Assembly: GCA_029641185.1 (NCBI GenBank) | Contig: JAPWGK010000004.1 | Span: 744,001-808,000, forward strand | Reading direction: 5' to 3' | DNA: 64,000 nt | DNA from: Pseudofabraea citricarpa | Lineage: Eukaryota; Ascomycota; Leotiomycetes; Helotiales; Dermateaceae | Shown: one piece after another, positions 1-11,921 of the stretch | Numbering within the stretch: the first letter of the stretch is position 1 | How the letters are laid out: every line of letters starts with the position of its first letter | Position numbers and translations under genes: made by a program | Notes under the pieces: generated by a model | The model's input: only the letters and a program-made list of their open reading frames with translations | What the model was told of the DNA's origin: nothing | Database searches by the model: none

Positions 1-16
1 CAATCGAGCATGGGGA

Positions 17-2392
17 ATGTCGATTCGCAATATAGCTACAAAGCAGCTGCCCAAACCACTATCACAACCTACAGCGACCCGGATATATTCATCAGCGGCT
101 AGAACGAGCGCCAGAAAAGCTCAAACTGTCTGTATTGGCCCTCCGAAGTCTGCATTTCACTCCGAGTCGACACGCCAAGCGTTACGACTATCCTCCAATG
201 CTTCCCAACGATCACAGCCTAGACTTTCCTCGCCATGGCGACCTGCTATATCACAATTGCGTCCTTTTAATAGCAGCTCGAACTTACAAGATGCGCCAAA
301 GAATACCGACAGGCAAGATGTTATAGAAAAGGAGAAGGCGCGTAAGATCGAGGAGGAGGAAGACCGAATCGATGAAGACGTCGGCTTTACGAAGAGCGAG
401 AAGGCCTCCAAGGCAGCACAGGTTGACTTGAGCGCACGTTTATCAAGCAGCGGGAAATCACAGAAGAATACGGCTGGTTTTGGTGAGATCTGGAGGTTAA
501 TCAAGATTGCTCGGCCGGAAGCAAAATGGCTGGGCCTCGCATTTGGTTTTCTTCTGATCTCGTCCACTATCACCATGTCCATTCCTTTCTCTATTGGAAA
601 GATTTTGGATCTTGCTACAAAGGATGCATCTGAAGGTGCTACCCTCTTTGGACTCGACATCACCCAGTTCTACATTGCTCTTGGATGTGTCCTGACCCTC
701 GGTGCCGCAGCTAACTATGGACGAATAATCATACTTCGAATCGTGGGAGAGCGCATTGTTGCCAGGTTACGATCTCAGCTATACAGACGTACATATGTTC
801 AGAATGCCGAATTCTTTGATGCAAACCGAGTGGGAGACCTGATTTCACGGCTGAGTTCCGACACTGTGATTGTGGGGAAAAGCATCACCCAGAACCTCTC
901 TGATGGTTTGAGGGCTATTGTAAGCGGAGGCGCCGGGTTTGCCGCAATGGCTTGGGTCAGTCTGCCATTGACTAGCATTCTTTGCCTCATGTTTCCACCT
1001 GTTGCCATCGGTGCATTCTTTTACGGCCGCATGATCAGAAATCTAAGCCGGAAAATACAACGAAATCTTGGAACCCTCACGAAAATTGCAGAAGAGAGAC
1101 TTGGTAACGTCCGGACGAGTCAAGCATTTGCTGGCGAGACACAGGAAGTTGGTAGGTATAATCATCAGATCAAAAAGATATTTGTTCTAGGTCGGAAAGA
1201 GGCTATCCTGAGTGCAACTTTCTTCAGTTCTTCTGGGTTTTTGGGGAATATGACCATTCTGGCTCTTCTATACTCTGGAGGCACAATGGTTAAAAACGGA
1301 ATCATCAGTGTGGGAGACTTGACATCCTTCTTGATGTATACGGCTTATGCGGGGTCCAGTCTGTTTGGTGTCTCTAGCTTCTATTCCGAGTTGATGAAAG
1401 GCGTTGGTGCCGCAAGCCGACTGTTCGAGCTGCAAGATCGGAAACCTACTATTCCAGCTACTGTGGGAACCAAAGTGATCTCTGCTCAGGGCCCAATCAA
1501 GTTCTCCAACGTATCATTCGCCTATCCTACTCGTCCTGCAGTTAAAATCTTCGATGGCCTCGATTTTGAGATTGCCCCTGGCACCAATGTTGCTGTTGTT
1601 GGACCAAGTGGTGGAGGAAAGTCAACCATTGGTTCTCTTCTCCTGAGATTTTATAATCCAACTGAGGGATCAATCATGATCAATGGCCAGGACATTTCTA
1701 CCATGAATGGAAAATCCCTCAGACGAAGAATAGGTATGGTGGGCCAAGAGCCAGTCCTAATGTCGGGCTCAATCGCAGAAAATATTGCTTACGGCAAGCC
1801 GCATGCCTCACGAGCTGAAATCATATCTGCCGCGCGAAAGGCAAATTGCCAATTCATTAGCGATTTCCCCGATGGATTGGATACATCAGTTGGTGCTCGA
1901 GGCGCACAACTCTCAGGTGGTCAGAAGCAGAGAATCGCTATTGCTAGAGCTCTTTTGAAGAATCCTGATATTCTCATTTTGGATGAGGCTACTTCGGCTT
2001 TGGATGCCGAATCAGAAACACTTGTCAACTCTGCTTTAGCGGCACTACTCAAAGGACAGAATACTACCATCTCAATTGCACATCGATTATCTACGATTAA
2101 ACGATCTGATCACATAATTGTCTTGGGTAACGATGGTAAGGTGGCCGAAACTGGAACCTACAATGCTCTATCCAATAATCCCGACTCGGCCTTTTCAAAA
2201 TTGATGGAATGGCAAATGAGTGGGGGTGATGATGAGTATGGTTCCACAAAGCCAAAAGGGCAGATCACACAAAACGAGGAGATAGAGGACGATCTCGAAA
2301 GAATAGAAGATGATGATGCATCGGATGAGGATAGTGATAGGGAAGCAAGCACCGAAGCTACAAGGGAGGAGGCCCAGGAAAAGACCAAGTAG
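17..2392 (+). CDS. Mitochondrial half-size ABC transporter, MDL1/ABCB10 type
   Basis: Single-exon 791-aa protein. The first ~95 residues are rich in Ser, Arg and Ala with almost no acidic residues, as in a mitochondrial presequence. An acidic/basic linker follows, then a six-helix ABC transmembrane domain (about 165-450) and one nucleotide-binding domain (about 490-730). The domain has Walker A GPSGGGKST near 530, signature LSGGQKQR near 632, Walker B ILILDEATSALD near 652 and the switch region IAHRLSTI. The C-terminal ~60 residues are very acidic. Family knowledge: MDL1-type half transporters homodimerise in the inner mitochondrial membrane and export peptides from the matrix. MDL2 or another ABCB half transporter is the alternative; ATM1 is less likely. 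The upstream promoter lies outside the window. Confidence 0.9.
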   Translation: MSIRNIATKQLPKPLSQPTATRIYSSAARTSARKAQTVCIGPPKSAFHSESTRQALRLSSNASQRSQPRLSSPWRPAISQLRPFNSSSNLQDAPKNTDRQDVIEKEKARKIEEEEDRIDEDVGFTKSEKASKAAQVDLSARLSSSGKSQKNTAGFGEIWRLIKIARPEAKWLGLAFGFLLISSTITMSIPFSIGKILDLATKDASEGATLFGLDITQFYIALGCVLTLGAAANYGRIIILRIVGERIVARLRSQLYRRTYVQNAEFFDANRVGDLISRLSSDTVIVGKSITQNLSDGLRAIVSGGAGFAAMAWVSLPLTSILCLMFPPVAIGAFFYGRMIRNLSRKIQRNLGTLTKIAEERLGNVRTSQAFAGETQEVGRYNHQIKKIFVLGRKEAILSATFFSSSGFLGNMTILALLYSGGTMVKNGIISVGDLTSFLMYTAYAGSSLFGVSSFYSELMKGVGAASRLFELQDRKPTIPATVGTKVISAQGPIKFSNVSFAYPTRPAVKIFDGLDFEIAPGTNVAVVGPSGGGKSTIGSLLLRFYNPTEGSIMINGQDISTMNGKSLRRRIGMVGQEPVLMSGSIAENIAYGKPHASRAEIISAARKANCQFISDFPDGLDTSVGARGAQLSGGQKQRIAIARALLKNPDILILDEATSALDAESETLVNSALAALLKGQNTTISIAHRLSTIKRSDHIIVLGNDGKVAETGTYNALSNNPDSAFSKLMEWQMSGGDDEYGSTKPKGQITQNEEIEDDLERIEDDDASDEDSDREASTEATREEAQEKTK

Positions 2393-3339
2393 AGTAGTCA
2401 TGTTTATAGGCGTTTATGTTGCATTGCGATGGGGTAGGGGCCTTGACATCAGTCCCCATTATGTATTATACTCCGCTCGAAATAATAAAGGGCATTTGAA
2501 ATCTCTTATGTCACGTCGTCTTTCACAATTGAAATCAGGGGTTCGATCTTTATTACATAGTATATAAATCTTACCTAAAGTATTGAATTTTTTGGTGATT
2601 GTATGCTTTTCGGTTACTCTATCAATTCTGGTTGATATATTGTTTTAGGGTTTTGAGACATCACAATCTATCATTATATCATACTACTTGATTGTTTATA
2701 CTACCCGATTGCTGGTTTTCGTAAATAGCCCTGCTGTTTTTAGGTTATATTCAAACCTTCTATAGATCTTTGGCATGAACTGATGAACGACTTCTGTCCA
2801 AATGTCTAGTTATGGAGTTCAGAAATGCAAATTGTTGTAGAGAACTTTTGTGACGGGTATACTAATCCTTATAGCTCTATTGTTACAATAAAGCCTTGCT
2901 TGATATACCTGCAGTGATCTTTTGGGAAAGTGTTGGCGCCTGAATTAGAATAATAGCTAAAAATTGTAATAGGCTACGAAAAAACACCAGATGCCTCGCT
3001 TTATTTTCTAGCGGTCGGTACTTATATTTATGTCTTCTTCCCTCTTCTCCGCCTCCTCCTTAGCCATAATTTAGACAGATCGTCTGGAATAGACACGGAA
3101 TGAAAACCTACAGGCGTCTGCTGCTCCGTTTAGCACTGAAGTAGCCAGATCCTGACAGGTATGCATGCATCATATACAAATTATAATCTTTCAATATTAT
3201 TGAAACAAGATTACTAGACTTATATTATATGAAACAAATTACATTAAATTTAAGGTACACAGTTTATACTTTTTTAACTTTTTTCCAATTTGATTCTAGT
3301 AGAAGCTTGCTTGCAGGTGACATCAAAGAGCGTTATTTA
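2393..3339. other. Intergenic, convergent, AT-rich
   Basis: About 950 bp between the converging 3' ends of the ABC transporter and the secreted-protein gene. AT-rich, especially 3170-3290. I see no coding potential, RNA gene or clear repeat. Confidence 0.6.
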
Positions 3340-5661
3340 CTACTCCTGATCTTTATTCTTCTGCATCCCGTCTTCTGTAGTTGATTGGCGCCATGTGGCT
3401 TGGGATTGTTCATCTTCCACTAGCTTTACATAGTCCGTGAAAGGAGCTGCCTTTTCGCTCAAATCGTCGGGGCCAAATCCATCCTTGTTGGATTTTTCAC
3501 ATAGATATTTATGACTCTGATGTATGAGTCCACCGAGTCGTTTTGTGCTTTTCAGTTCGAATGCGGCTCGTTCTTCTTCAAACAACTCTCTGGCGTTTCC
3601 CCATTCGTTGCAGAACCAATCATTTCCTTCTAGCCCAGTCATGCCTTCCGTCGCAGCCTTGACCTCTGCGCATCGCCGATCGGCACCCTTCATATATATC
3701 AATGGAAGTTTCTTGGTAAGTCCTTTTTTAAAGACCAGATTTTTGAAATTTTTCATGCTGGAGTCCCCATACGGCCAGTGTACCTGGCATTCGCAGAAAA
3801 CCAAGAACCGTCTCAAGGGTGTCATCTTTCGTGTTGCCTAATATCCGCATTAATACTTGATTACCACCCTATTGTAAGGACATTCAATAGTAAAACTTAC
3901 CCAAGGAAGCAGGTGTTGGAAAGTCCACCATGCCTTTTCCTGGTTCATCTCGCCATTTGTAGATTCCATTCGATATCCAATAAGATCCATAAATCTTCTG
4001 GTCTCATTTGCCCTCCAATCACCGCAACTAAACGGGAATGCAATTTTTCCGTGAGCACGATTCCCCCCATCTCGAAAATCTTCGATTATGTTATCGGACG
4101 AGAAGCAGACAGGGAGTTCGATGAATGTTCCGACCCTAGAGATTCCAGGATTTGGGTTAAAACGATCTATAGATCCGTAGTTATGATGTCTCTTATATGA
4201 GTTCCAAGAACTCCTTACTACCTCGCTTCCTTCGAGGTTATATTTACCGAGTACCTTCATACCATATAACTCAATATTATCATTATCTTGTGAATCTGAG
4301 GACCAACATTGGGCTTGGCACACAACTTTTTCTTCCTGCGAACAATATCGCGACTCCCAGTCACATTTCTCCGCGGGATCATCATGGGGTTGGCACTTGA
4401 CATAGCATCGACTAGCAGACCAAACAGCCGAAATAAGAGCCTGTTCATAAACCGTGGTCAAATCCCTAGAGTTATATATTAGCTTGTATTCAACAGGCGG
4501 GGAGTTCTCAAAAGGTGATAATTACCTTTCCCAATTTGCTTCCATAGATCTAGCTTTTGCTGTTGGTCTTGACCAAAAGCCAACCTTCATCAGATTTGCC
4601 ATCGTCATTATATCACCATCAACATTGTCAGAATCATTAGAGCCGTCATTGAAAGTGCCGTCATTCAAAGCAACGGACAAGTGGTTCATAACGTTGCGGT
4701 CCAAGACAAACTTCAATGACAGAAATCTAGAGAATTGACCATATCTTTTGAAACTTTCGTCTTTCTGATTATGCTCCTCGGCTCCGCACTCGGCGTGACG
4801 CTGTGTTACCTGCATGTTCGGTAACGGGTCGAACGAATTCGGAGTGTCAGCCAGTTGTTTACTCTGGTACTTCTTATATAGAAGTATATCTATTTCCGTT
4901 TCTACACCATGTCCGAGTATTCTGTAAGCTAATTTAGGGATTGCAGTGAAGTACTTGACGAGTGGAATTGCTTCGACAGCATCGAACATAAGTTTGACCC
5001 AATAGTCATATATCGCCTTTATAGCGTCTTGTAAAAGTCCACATCTCATTTCTTTGTCTTTGAGCTTGTCAGGGTGCGGTGTAAAGTCACTGATAATTTC
5101 TGCTAGTCGAGGTACCAGATTGGTTTGCACAAGATGCATCATTTTCTACAGACAATTAGCAAGATTATTTATGTAAGACATAGAACTTACGAGCTTCATA
5201 TTATTGAATCTGTTAATCTGTATAATTGCCTGGGTGGCAAAATATGCTTTCCGTGTTTTTTGTAATACTTCTTCTGTCTCGCCTTCGATTTTTGAGAGAT
5301 GCTGCCAGATTTCATTACAAACAGGCTCACGCGTACAAGGCGCTTCGTAACTGCAAAAAAATGACTGATCTCCCCAGTGTTCTCTTGCGAAGAGGTTAAC
5401 TTCGCCTCGGTCGTGGAATCGTTCGTTTCTAGTCGCATCTTTTGACCACTCCCCGTAGTACTGAGCTGCGTTGGAGTCTATCCAATTTTCCAAGTTGTAC
5501 TCAAACTTCTCAGAAAGGCAGGGATTGTTCTGTTCGGTAGATTCCAGATTTGAATTTGATGAATTTGTGAAGTCTGCACCAGCTATGATCTGTGTGAATA
5601 TTCCCAAGTTGATAAGAGCGACGACGAAACGAGGGTCCCATAGGAAAGGATGGGAAGGCAT
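3340..5661 (-). CDS. Secreted protein of unknown function (717 aa, 4 exons)
   Basis: Model: exons 5661-5191, 5145-4526, 4465-3901 and 3837-3340, joined by introns of 45, 60 and 63 bp. The donors read GTAAGT, GTAAT and GTAAGT, all acceptors end in AG, and the frame is kept to a stop at 3340. The first ~28 residues look like a signal peptide: a short polar start, a hydrophobic run around 12-27, then Ala-Gly-Ala. The middle (about 365-400) is cysteine-rich (CYVKC, YCSQ, VCQAQCW), suggesting disulfides in an extracellular protein. A later block has RAHGKIAFPFSC and a Trp-rich stretch. No catalytic motif or transmembrane helix after the signal is evident. I do not recognise the family. Neighbours give no functional hint. 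Confidence 0.75.
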
Positions 5662-7203
5662 GATGAATTCAGGTTATGGTTTTGTGGCGACTTGGACTCT
5701 GTTACAAATTGTTCATTCCGTTTTATGAAAGGAGGGAATGGGTTATTTGAATTCAAGAGCTGTAGACTAGTGTAGGCCCATTGACCTGAAAGGTGCAGTG
5801 GTAATAAAAAACTGTGTCGATATACCCGTACTGCCGTATAGTAGAGTGATGCCGTATAGTAGAGTGATCGAGGGTGATTACCTGTAGCCCTACGTAGAAT
5901 ATCAGTGGGATTCACTGAATGATACGCGTTGAGCTGGTAGGTAATAGTTGATGATGATCTATGGAGGATCGTAAGGATCGGTGATATTATACAGGTGGAA
6001 GAGGATTCACCGAGTCCAGTCACATGATATTACCAACAATATGGTTAGTCAACTCTTTATAAAGTACACTAATGCTAGTTTGTAAGGCTTAAACCCCGAG
6101 AGGCCAGATCAGAAAAGAATACTCTTAAGTTCAAACTAAACTCATAAGCAATTTCTTAACTTTAATTTCAGAAGCGAAAGAGTCATGTCATGCAATTAAA
6201 AATTAGAATCTATTTTGGTACAGAATTTAAACTTCTATTCTGATCTGTCAGATAAGACTACAAAATAGCGAACATTTATATTTTTTCTTGTGACGATGAA
6301 TATTTTATAGTGTATTTACTAATCAGGTATACAGTTAGATCTCTTGCTAAGAAAGTTTCTATGATAAACCGTTATAATAGTAACCCCAATCTTAGCTCAT
6401 TTTATTATATTAAGCTCAAGTACCCACCCACTTGATTAAAAAGTTACATTATAGAGTAATTAAAACGAATTAGTACCCGGTTTAGTTTTCTTAGTACATA
6501 AATAATTTTAAGTATTAGATATTTTAATACCCAACAAAATTATTAAAGCTGTTGAGATACAATTTCAACTAATATGACCTTGTGATTAGCATTCTAGGGT
6601 TTTTAATGTATTTCTTTTTAGAATAGTACAAATGTCATGCACAGAATAAGAGGACCATAAAATCTTATTTGGATTTTTTGAAACCCCCAAGGTCCATGGC
6701 CCGAATACGGTGTAGCAAGGATTAAATAGGTTATGTGAAAAGATTGTCTGGGTGGTTGCAGAAGAGAAAGGCTCCTATAACGGAGGAGGAGCTTAAATAC
6801 AGGCAATATCCTTAGCATGCCTTCCTGAGTGCTACAACGGCCACAATTGTTTACTCGTGACATCCGCCGTGCGGGAATGTCATAAATTTTGCGTCAAGAC
6901 TAAGATGCTTTTGTATCTTGTCTGTCTTCGATACTGATGAGTAACATTTACCTCGATTTAACAATATCGTTCACTTCGATGAACACCACCACCATCAACG
7001 CTTTTCAGGTTCATGTTCTTAGACTTAACCCCGTGAAAAGATGATAATATACCCAGCCGCTGAGTTATAATATCGAGGAAGTCATAAAAATCAATAGCGT
7101 AGACCATGAGCATGGTGTTTTGAAACCCAAGCAGTCATCGAGTTGCTTAATTGGCGTGCTTGCTATTATCTGATCTAAATAGAAAGTCATGCGACCGACC
7201 TTG
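5662..7203. other. Long intergenic, very AT-rich stretch
   Basis: Holds the promoter side of the secreted-protein gene plus about 600 bp of strongly AT-rich DNA (6040-6620). The composition resembles a RIP-mutated repeat, but no transposase or reverse-transcriptase motif is readable. A perfect 2x18-bp tandem repeat lies at 5833-5868. No supported gene. Confidence 0.5.
5833..5868. repeat. Perfect 2 x 18-bp tandem repeat
   Basis: The unit GCCGTATAGTAGAGTGAT occurs twice without a gap, about 170 bp upstream of the secreted-protein start codon. Could be a promoter duplication or a small minisatellite. Confidence 0.9.
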
Positions 7204-7464
7204 TTACGAATTATTGCTCAATGCCAGAAGCTCTCCATCCATATTGAAAACATCAACATGGTGTGATCTTAAGCCCTCGAGAAGCACCGTTCTAAAAGCT
7301 TGATTTGTAATCTGAGTGCTAAGTCGACTCCAAGCAGGAGGCAGCGAAGGTGAAGGCTCGAGAAACGAGTGGGCCGCGAATAAGTCTCCACTTAAGCGAG
7401 ATATGGAATGAACAAGCATTCGGTCGTTATCCAAAAAACTTGGATAAGGAGTTCGCCCATTCAT
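7204..7464 (-). CDS. Possible small hypothetical protein (86 aa)
   Basis: An open frame of 86 aa with an ATG start and stop in otherwise AT-rich DNA. It starts MNGRTPYPSFL and ends DGELLALSNNS. Composition looks protein-like, with no low-complexity bias, but no domain is recognised. It could be the broken end of a larger gene, as no extension with good splice sites is clear upstream. Low confidence that it is expressed. Confidence 0.2.
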   Translation of the reverse strand: MNGRTPYPSFLDNDRMLVHSISRLSGDLFAAHSFLEPSPSLPPAWSRLSTQITNQAFRTVLLEGLRSHHVDVFNMDGELLALSNNS

Positions 7465-7926
7465 CTATTCTATTTTCTTATCTCTAATCTCCACAATATA
7501 GTATTGGGGCTTTTATAGTACCTATATCTCTTAGAAGAGCGGTAATATCTGATTTTATTTTGTCTCTCCCTTCAAATCTATGGTATATTACTCCCATGGT
7601 ACCCAATCTTTTTTGGGACGTATTACGCTAGTACTTGTAGACTGTGAAAACTGGAAATAAAAATTCACTTGGGACTCAGAATTATAACGATCTTGCCAAA
7701 TATCTTTAAGTCAAGTAGAATACGTCTAGTATCACTTCGTTAATGCATACCAACACTTTCCTTGTTACAGGATATAAGTGATGTTATATAAGTTTAAATT
7801 ATCCAAAAGATACTTAGTAATAAGATAATAACCTTTAGATGCTAGTGTAACGAATTAGAGATTCTTTGGAAGCCATGGGAGTAATTTGCTGTTTAATCTC
7901 ATGCTGACCCTTTAAAAGAGGAAAAC
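7465..7926. other. Intergenic
   Basis: About 460 bp of AT-rich DNA downstream of the DHA2 transporter. Nothing recognisable. Confidence 0.5.
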
Positions 7927-9998
7927 CTAGGCATTGGAAACTTCTTTCTTCTTTCTCAGATCCTTCCAGCCCATTCCCCATGCAAATGCAAAACAACCAA
8001 CTCCCATGCCTGCTACCATGTAGAACACACGATCAATACTCTCCGCATATGCAAGTAATACGCCAGCCAGGTTTGTACGCGTAACAAACGATCGGAATCG
8101 AGTAGCACCGGCGCTGATGACAAGTTGTGGATCAACAGCAGGTGCATACTTGGGGATGAGAGTCTTGAAACTGTTGGTGAAGATGGTTTCGGCAAGACTG
8201 AGAAATAATGCTGCACCGAAGGATTGACTGAACATGAGAAGCGCCATGGCGATGGGCAGTTGAGCAGGCGGAATTGTATTTTGAACAGCGATGATTGGCT
8301 GCGAAGGGAAATCACAGTTAGTTGGTGGATTTTTGAATAAGTGATGGGGAAGATCAGTCTTACCATTTGCAACCCGAGGCCTCGACCAACTCCTAGGATG
8401 ATCTGGTATCCGATCCATTTTCCTGTCGAGGTTCCAGGGGAGAATGTAGATATGAGGCCGCTTCCAACTGATATTAAGACTGCAGCAAAGAGACTTATCG
8501 GTACATAGTAGCCCACCTTGTTGACTGTGTAAAAATTAGTAATGCGCGTTGTTGGAAGAAATATTTACTCACGTATCGGTCCGGAGCTCATTGCAGCGAA
8601 GATGTGAGAAATGATCATTGGCAGAATATATACACCACTCAAGGTCGGAGACGCGCCCTTGACTCCCTGGAAATAAATTGGCACCCAGTACGAAGCGGTG
8701 TAGAGCTGACTCATGAAAAACCCATACACCAAACAACTAGACCAAACAATTCTCTTGCGGATCATGGAGAAAGGAATCAATGCCGCGTCCCCTTTATGGA
8801 AATTCCAAGCCAGAAAAAAGATGAAGGTGGCACCAGCGCCGCAAAAGAGTCCGATGATTTGAGCACTGTCCCATGCGAATGTATTACCGCCGTATTGTAG
8901 AGCGAGTAGTAACATGATGGCGGCGGGAGCGAAGATGGCAAAACCAATGAGATCGAGGTAGGTTGGGAGTGAGCGAATAACTGTCATGGGAGGAGGCCTG
9001 GGGAACTGTTCAGGTATGCGAACAAATATTAGCATCAGCGCAATGATGCCGCCGATGGGAAGATTTATGTAAAAGCACCATCTCCAAGATGCATATTGTG
9101 TTAGAAGTCCTCCGAACAATGGACCGCTGACTAGGCCAATTTGTGCAACTGGATTAGTGGTTAGTACGAATTTGATGGCACTGGATGTGCTTGGACTTAC
9201 AACCCATAGAAAAGCCAATCAGACCTAGAAAAAACAATTGTCAGTTATGCGGTAATACCAAAGATGTAAAGAATCAGATCTTACTTGGCCTCTTCTCCAT
9301 AGGGGCACACTCAGCTATGATGATCATAATACCGTTTAAAATGCCCGAAGTTCCCATGCCTGCGATTGCTCGTCCTACAATCAACATATTTGAGGAGGTA
9401 GCGACTGCACATATCAAGGAACCGACTTCAAAGACGAAGAAAAATGCCAAGAAAGTCCACTACATAAAACACGTTAAGAATGACATTGTCGACGAAGAAA
9501 GATACAACGGTCAAATTGCAACCGACTAACCTTGGCCTTGAACTTCATATAGATCCTTCCGGTAAGTGGTTGAAGGACTGCGCTGCAAGGATGTCAGCTC
9601 ACTCACTCTATGGACATGTTTTGTCCGAAGTTCCAAAGAGCAACCTACCTTCCCAGCTGGTACGCACTGCCATACCATCCAACATCATGCAGTGAACGGA
9701 AGTCGTTGGTAATGCGAGGAACGGCGGTCACAACAATAGACGAATCGAGGAGCATGAGGAAACCAACGAAAGTCAAGGCGGCCATGACAGTGAAAAGCTT
9801 GTAGCCAGTAATCCATTCTGGCTTTTTGTCTTGGCTTGTCGGTGGGTCGGGTTTGGGGACTTCACCTGATTCCGGCTCAGGTTTTTGTTCTTGTTCATGT
9901 ACATCGGATGGAGGAATCTGGTGGTCGTGTTCGCTTTTTCTTTTTTCCAATTCTAGGGCATCAGAAGGCTGTTGTAAAGGAGGACTTGTCGACATCAT
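7927..9998 (-). CDS. MFS transporter, DHA2 (14-TM drug:H+ antiporter) family
   Basis: Seven exons: 9998-9649, 9582-9531, 9459-9285, 9224-9201, 9148-8573, 8524-8364 and 8298-7927. Six introns of 48-71 bp have GT-AG ends, and the joined frame gives 569 aa. A hydrophilic acidic/proline N-tail of ~60 residues precedes TM1 with [14 protein letters not shown], the DHA2 hallmark. The antiporter motif appears as [12 protein letters not shown], and loop 2/3 has [10 protein letters not shown]. The family exports toxic metabolites and drugs across the plasma membrane using the proton gradient. I used the first of two consecutive ATGs (9998/9995); an upstream in-frame ATG at 10166 gives an implausible leader. 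Exon 4 is only 24 nt. No biosynthetic genes are adjacent, so the substrate is unknown. Confidence 0.9.
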
Positions 9999-10612
9999 CT
10001 TGTTCAAAAACCCTAAATCATCAAAGAAAGACCTTGATTGTGTGGAGCGTACATATGCAGTGGGAAAAGGTAGTGGGGAGTAGGTGTGGGGCGTGGAGAG
10101 TGTGAAAAGATGGGGAAAGCAACGGTATGATCCTAAAAAGATGATTTGTAAACAAACAATATTCACGATAAACTGAATTAATAATTATTAATTAATATCC
10201 CCGTTTCATTCCCGAGATCGAAAGGCTTGTTATACTTAGTACATATCACTTTTCCAATAATAAACACTTGCAGACATGGGGAATTCAAGGTTGGTCCGCC
10301 GCCGTGTTGAGTCTATCCGCTATGCGGCATACGCACCTGGTAGGTGTTGCCGGTGATTTTTGTTGACCGATGACCTCCGAGAATGGAGGTTGTTTCATTC
10401 CCGTGGACGGCACCGAATAATAATCTACAGTACTAGCACATAAGTTCTCGTTATTGTTATTTAAGCGAAAATCCACCAAGTAATTATATATAGGAAAACA
10501 TAAATAAAACCACCAAATCTCAAGTAAATTATATACAAAAAAGCAGATAAGAAGTATAACTAGCTATGCTTTTATACTTCCAAGTCTTAAAGAAAAAAGA
10601 ATTTAGGAAAAA
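9999..10612. other. DHA2 promoter region, up to the transposon edge
   Basis: Upstream DNA of the MFS transporter, becoming AT-rich from about 10440 towards the Tc1 remnant. No coding potential is supported. Confidence 0.5.
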
Positions 10613-11716
10613 TTAGTATTTCGTATACTATCCGTTAGCTTTAATACAAGCTATAATTCGGTCAGGTATACTCTTATATAAAGCGTCGAATAGTTTCTTA
10701 TCTAACGTAGCCCAAGTTACTTGCAGAGCTGATTTAAGGCGTTGCCTTAAGTATTCCGAGTTCGAGGTATCCTTAGTAAGCTCTAGGTAATCTTACACGA
10801 GCTTCGTCTTTAGGTGCTACCAAATATACTCAATTAGGTTTAGATCTGGGCTATATAGCGGCTAATTAAGAACAAGAGTAATACTACAAGCTATAAACTA
10901 TACTCGAGTCTTGCTTACTCGATAAATAGAAGTATTATCTTATATGAATTCGTATCTAGGATCTAAGATATCAAATATAGGCTTAACTTTAGCGTCTAAG
11001 ACTTCCAGGTAGGAATTAGCAGAATACCTATACTTCGTAGCTTTAAAATCCCTATCTATAACATATAGATTCGTACGGCCGTTATCCTAGAAGTATCCCT
11101 AAACTATAACCTTTATATTCTTATTCGTTAAATACGTCTGAACTATTTCTAGGTACTACTTTTGCTCTAGAGTTCTAAAGACCTACTTTATATATTTACC
11201 CCGCCCTCGTTCTATAGAATACTTGTTACTCTAGTATATTATTCCCTATTCTTCTTTCCTCTAGTATTCGTATATTTTATACTATACTAGGCGTTTAGTC
11301 GCGTGTATCTCTGTAAGAAACGGGCGACGTTTTGCCTTCCAATTTAGTATACCGTGTATCTTAAGGATCTTCTTAATAGTAGGGGTCTTGAAATCTACGC
11401 TATAGGCTGCCTGGACTTGTGTATAAGTATCCTTAGGGTTATTTCGTACGTGGCGGAGGATTAATTATTCTTTGGCAGGTATATATACCTGTAGCCGGCC
11501 CGTACGCGATTATGATCTTCCTTCGTCGCGGAATTAGTCGAGTTTGAGGGTAGTTGATACTATAGAATAAGGGAGTTTAAGACGCGTCGAGATAAGAGAG
11601 GTTTTTAGGCCGGAAGCTCGTATACTATAGATCTTTCCTCTTAAATATAGACTAAGATCAGCTCTACGGCGGCTATTCCCAGGCGTTACCTGTAGAGGAC
11701 TACGTTAAGGTAGCAT
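10613..11716 (-). pseudogene. Tc1/mariner (DDE_3) transposase pseudogene, RIP-like decay
   Basis: Read on the minus strand from an ATG at 11716 to a TAA at 10613, a single uninterrupted frame of 368 codons still matches a fungal Tc1-type transposase. An N-terminal HTH region is followed by RHVRNNPKDTYTQVQAAY, then NWKAKRRPFLTEIHATKRL, then YSANSYLEVLDA, and finally YSPDLNLIEY around the catalytic Glu. More than ten in-frame stops interrupt it. Many sit where relatives carry Trp (TGG to TAG), Gln or Arg. The first catalytic Asp of the usual WSDE block reads Asn. No frameshift is needed, so decay was by C-to-T/G-to-A transitions, as expected for RIP. The element is inactive. Confidence 0.9.
10615..10626 (+). 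repeat. Left terminal inverted repeat of the Tc1 remnant
   Basis: AGTATTTCGTAT; pairs with 11910-11921 and overlaps the last transposase codons. Confidence 0.6.
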
Positions 11717-11909
11717 TTTGAGAGTAGTTATAAAGGGAGGAGGAAATCGAATTACGAAAAATCGCGCTTTTACGTGACTTTAGCGAGAACTTATGTAAGG
11801 CGACTATACCCACCAAGAATCAGTGCAGATCTGGGTCATACGGAAGTAATAAAGGTTGCAACCGTGCAGTTAAATGACTGCCATCTAATCTAACCCACGT
11901 CTTTGCTTG

Positions 11910-11921
11910 ATACGAAATACT
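11910..11921 (-). repeat. Right terminal inverted repeat of the Tc1 remnant
   Basis: ATACGAAATACT, the exact reverse complement of 10615-10626. Confidence 0.6.

Larger units (their letters stand above)
10615..11921 (-). mobile_element. Tc1/mariner-type DNA transposon remnant (~1.3 kb)
   Basis: Bounded by a 12-bp perfect inverted repeat AGTATTTCGTAT (10615-10626, and its complement 11910-11921). It contains one decayed transposase and a ~190-bp leader. About 1.3 kb is the usual Tc1 length. The transposase C-terminus runs into the left repeat. A clean TA target duplication is not visible at both ends, so the exact boundaries are approximate. Confidence 0.8.

Noticed and set aside
157..663. 168-aa open frame on the minus strand under the ABC transporter
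   Set aside because: Antisense shadow of the presequence and linker; Ser/Phe-rich composition follows from the opposite strand.
6618..6863. 81-aa minus-strand frame
   Set aside because: Lies in AT-rich DNA, no splice partners, no protein-like motif.
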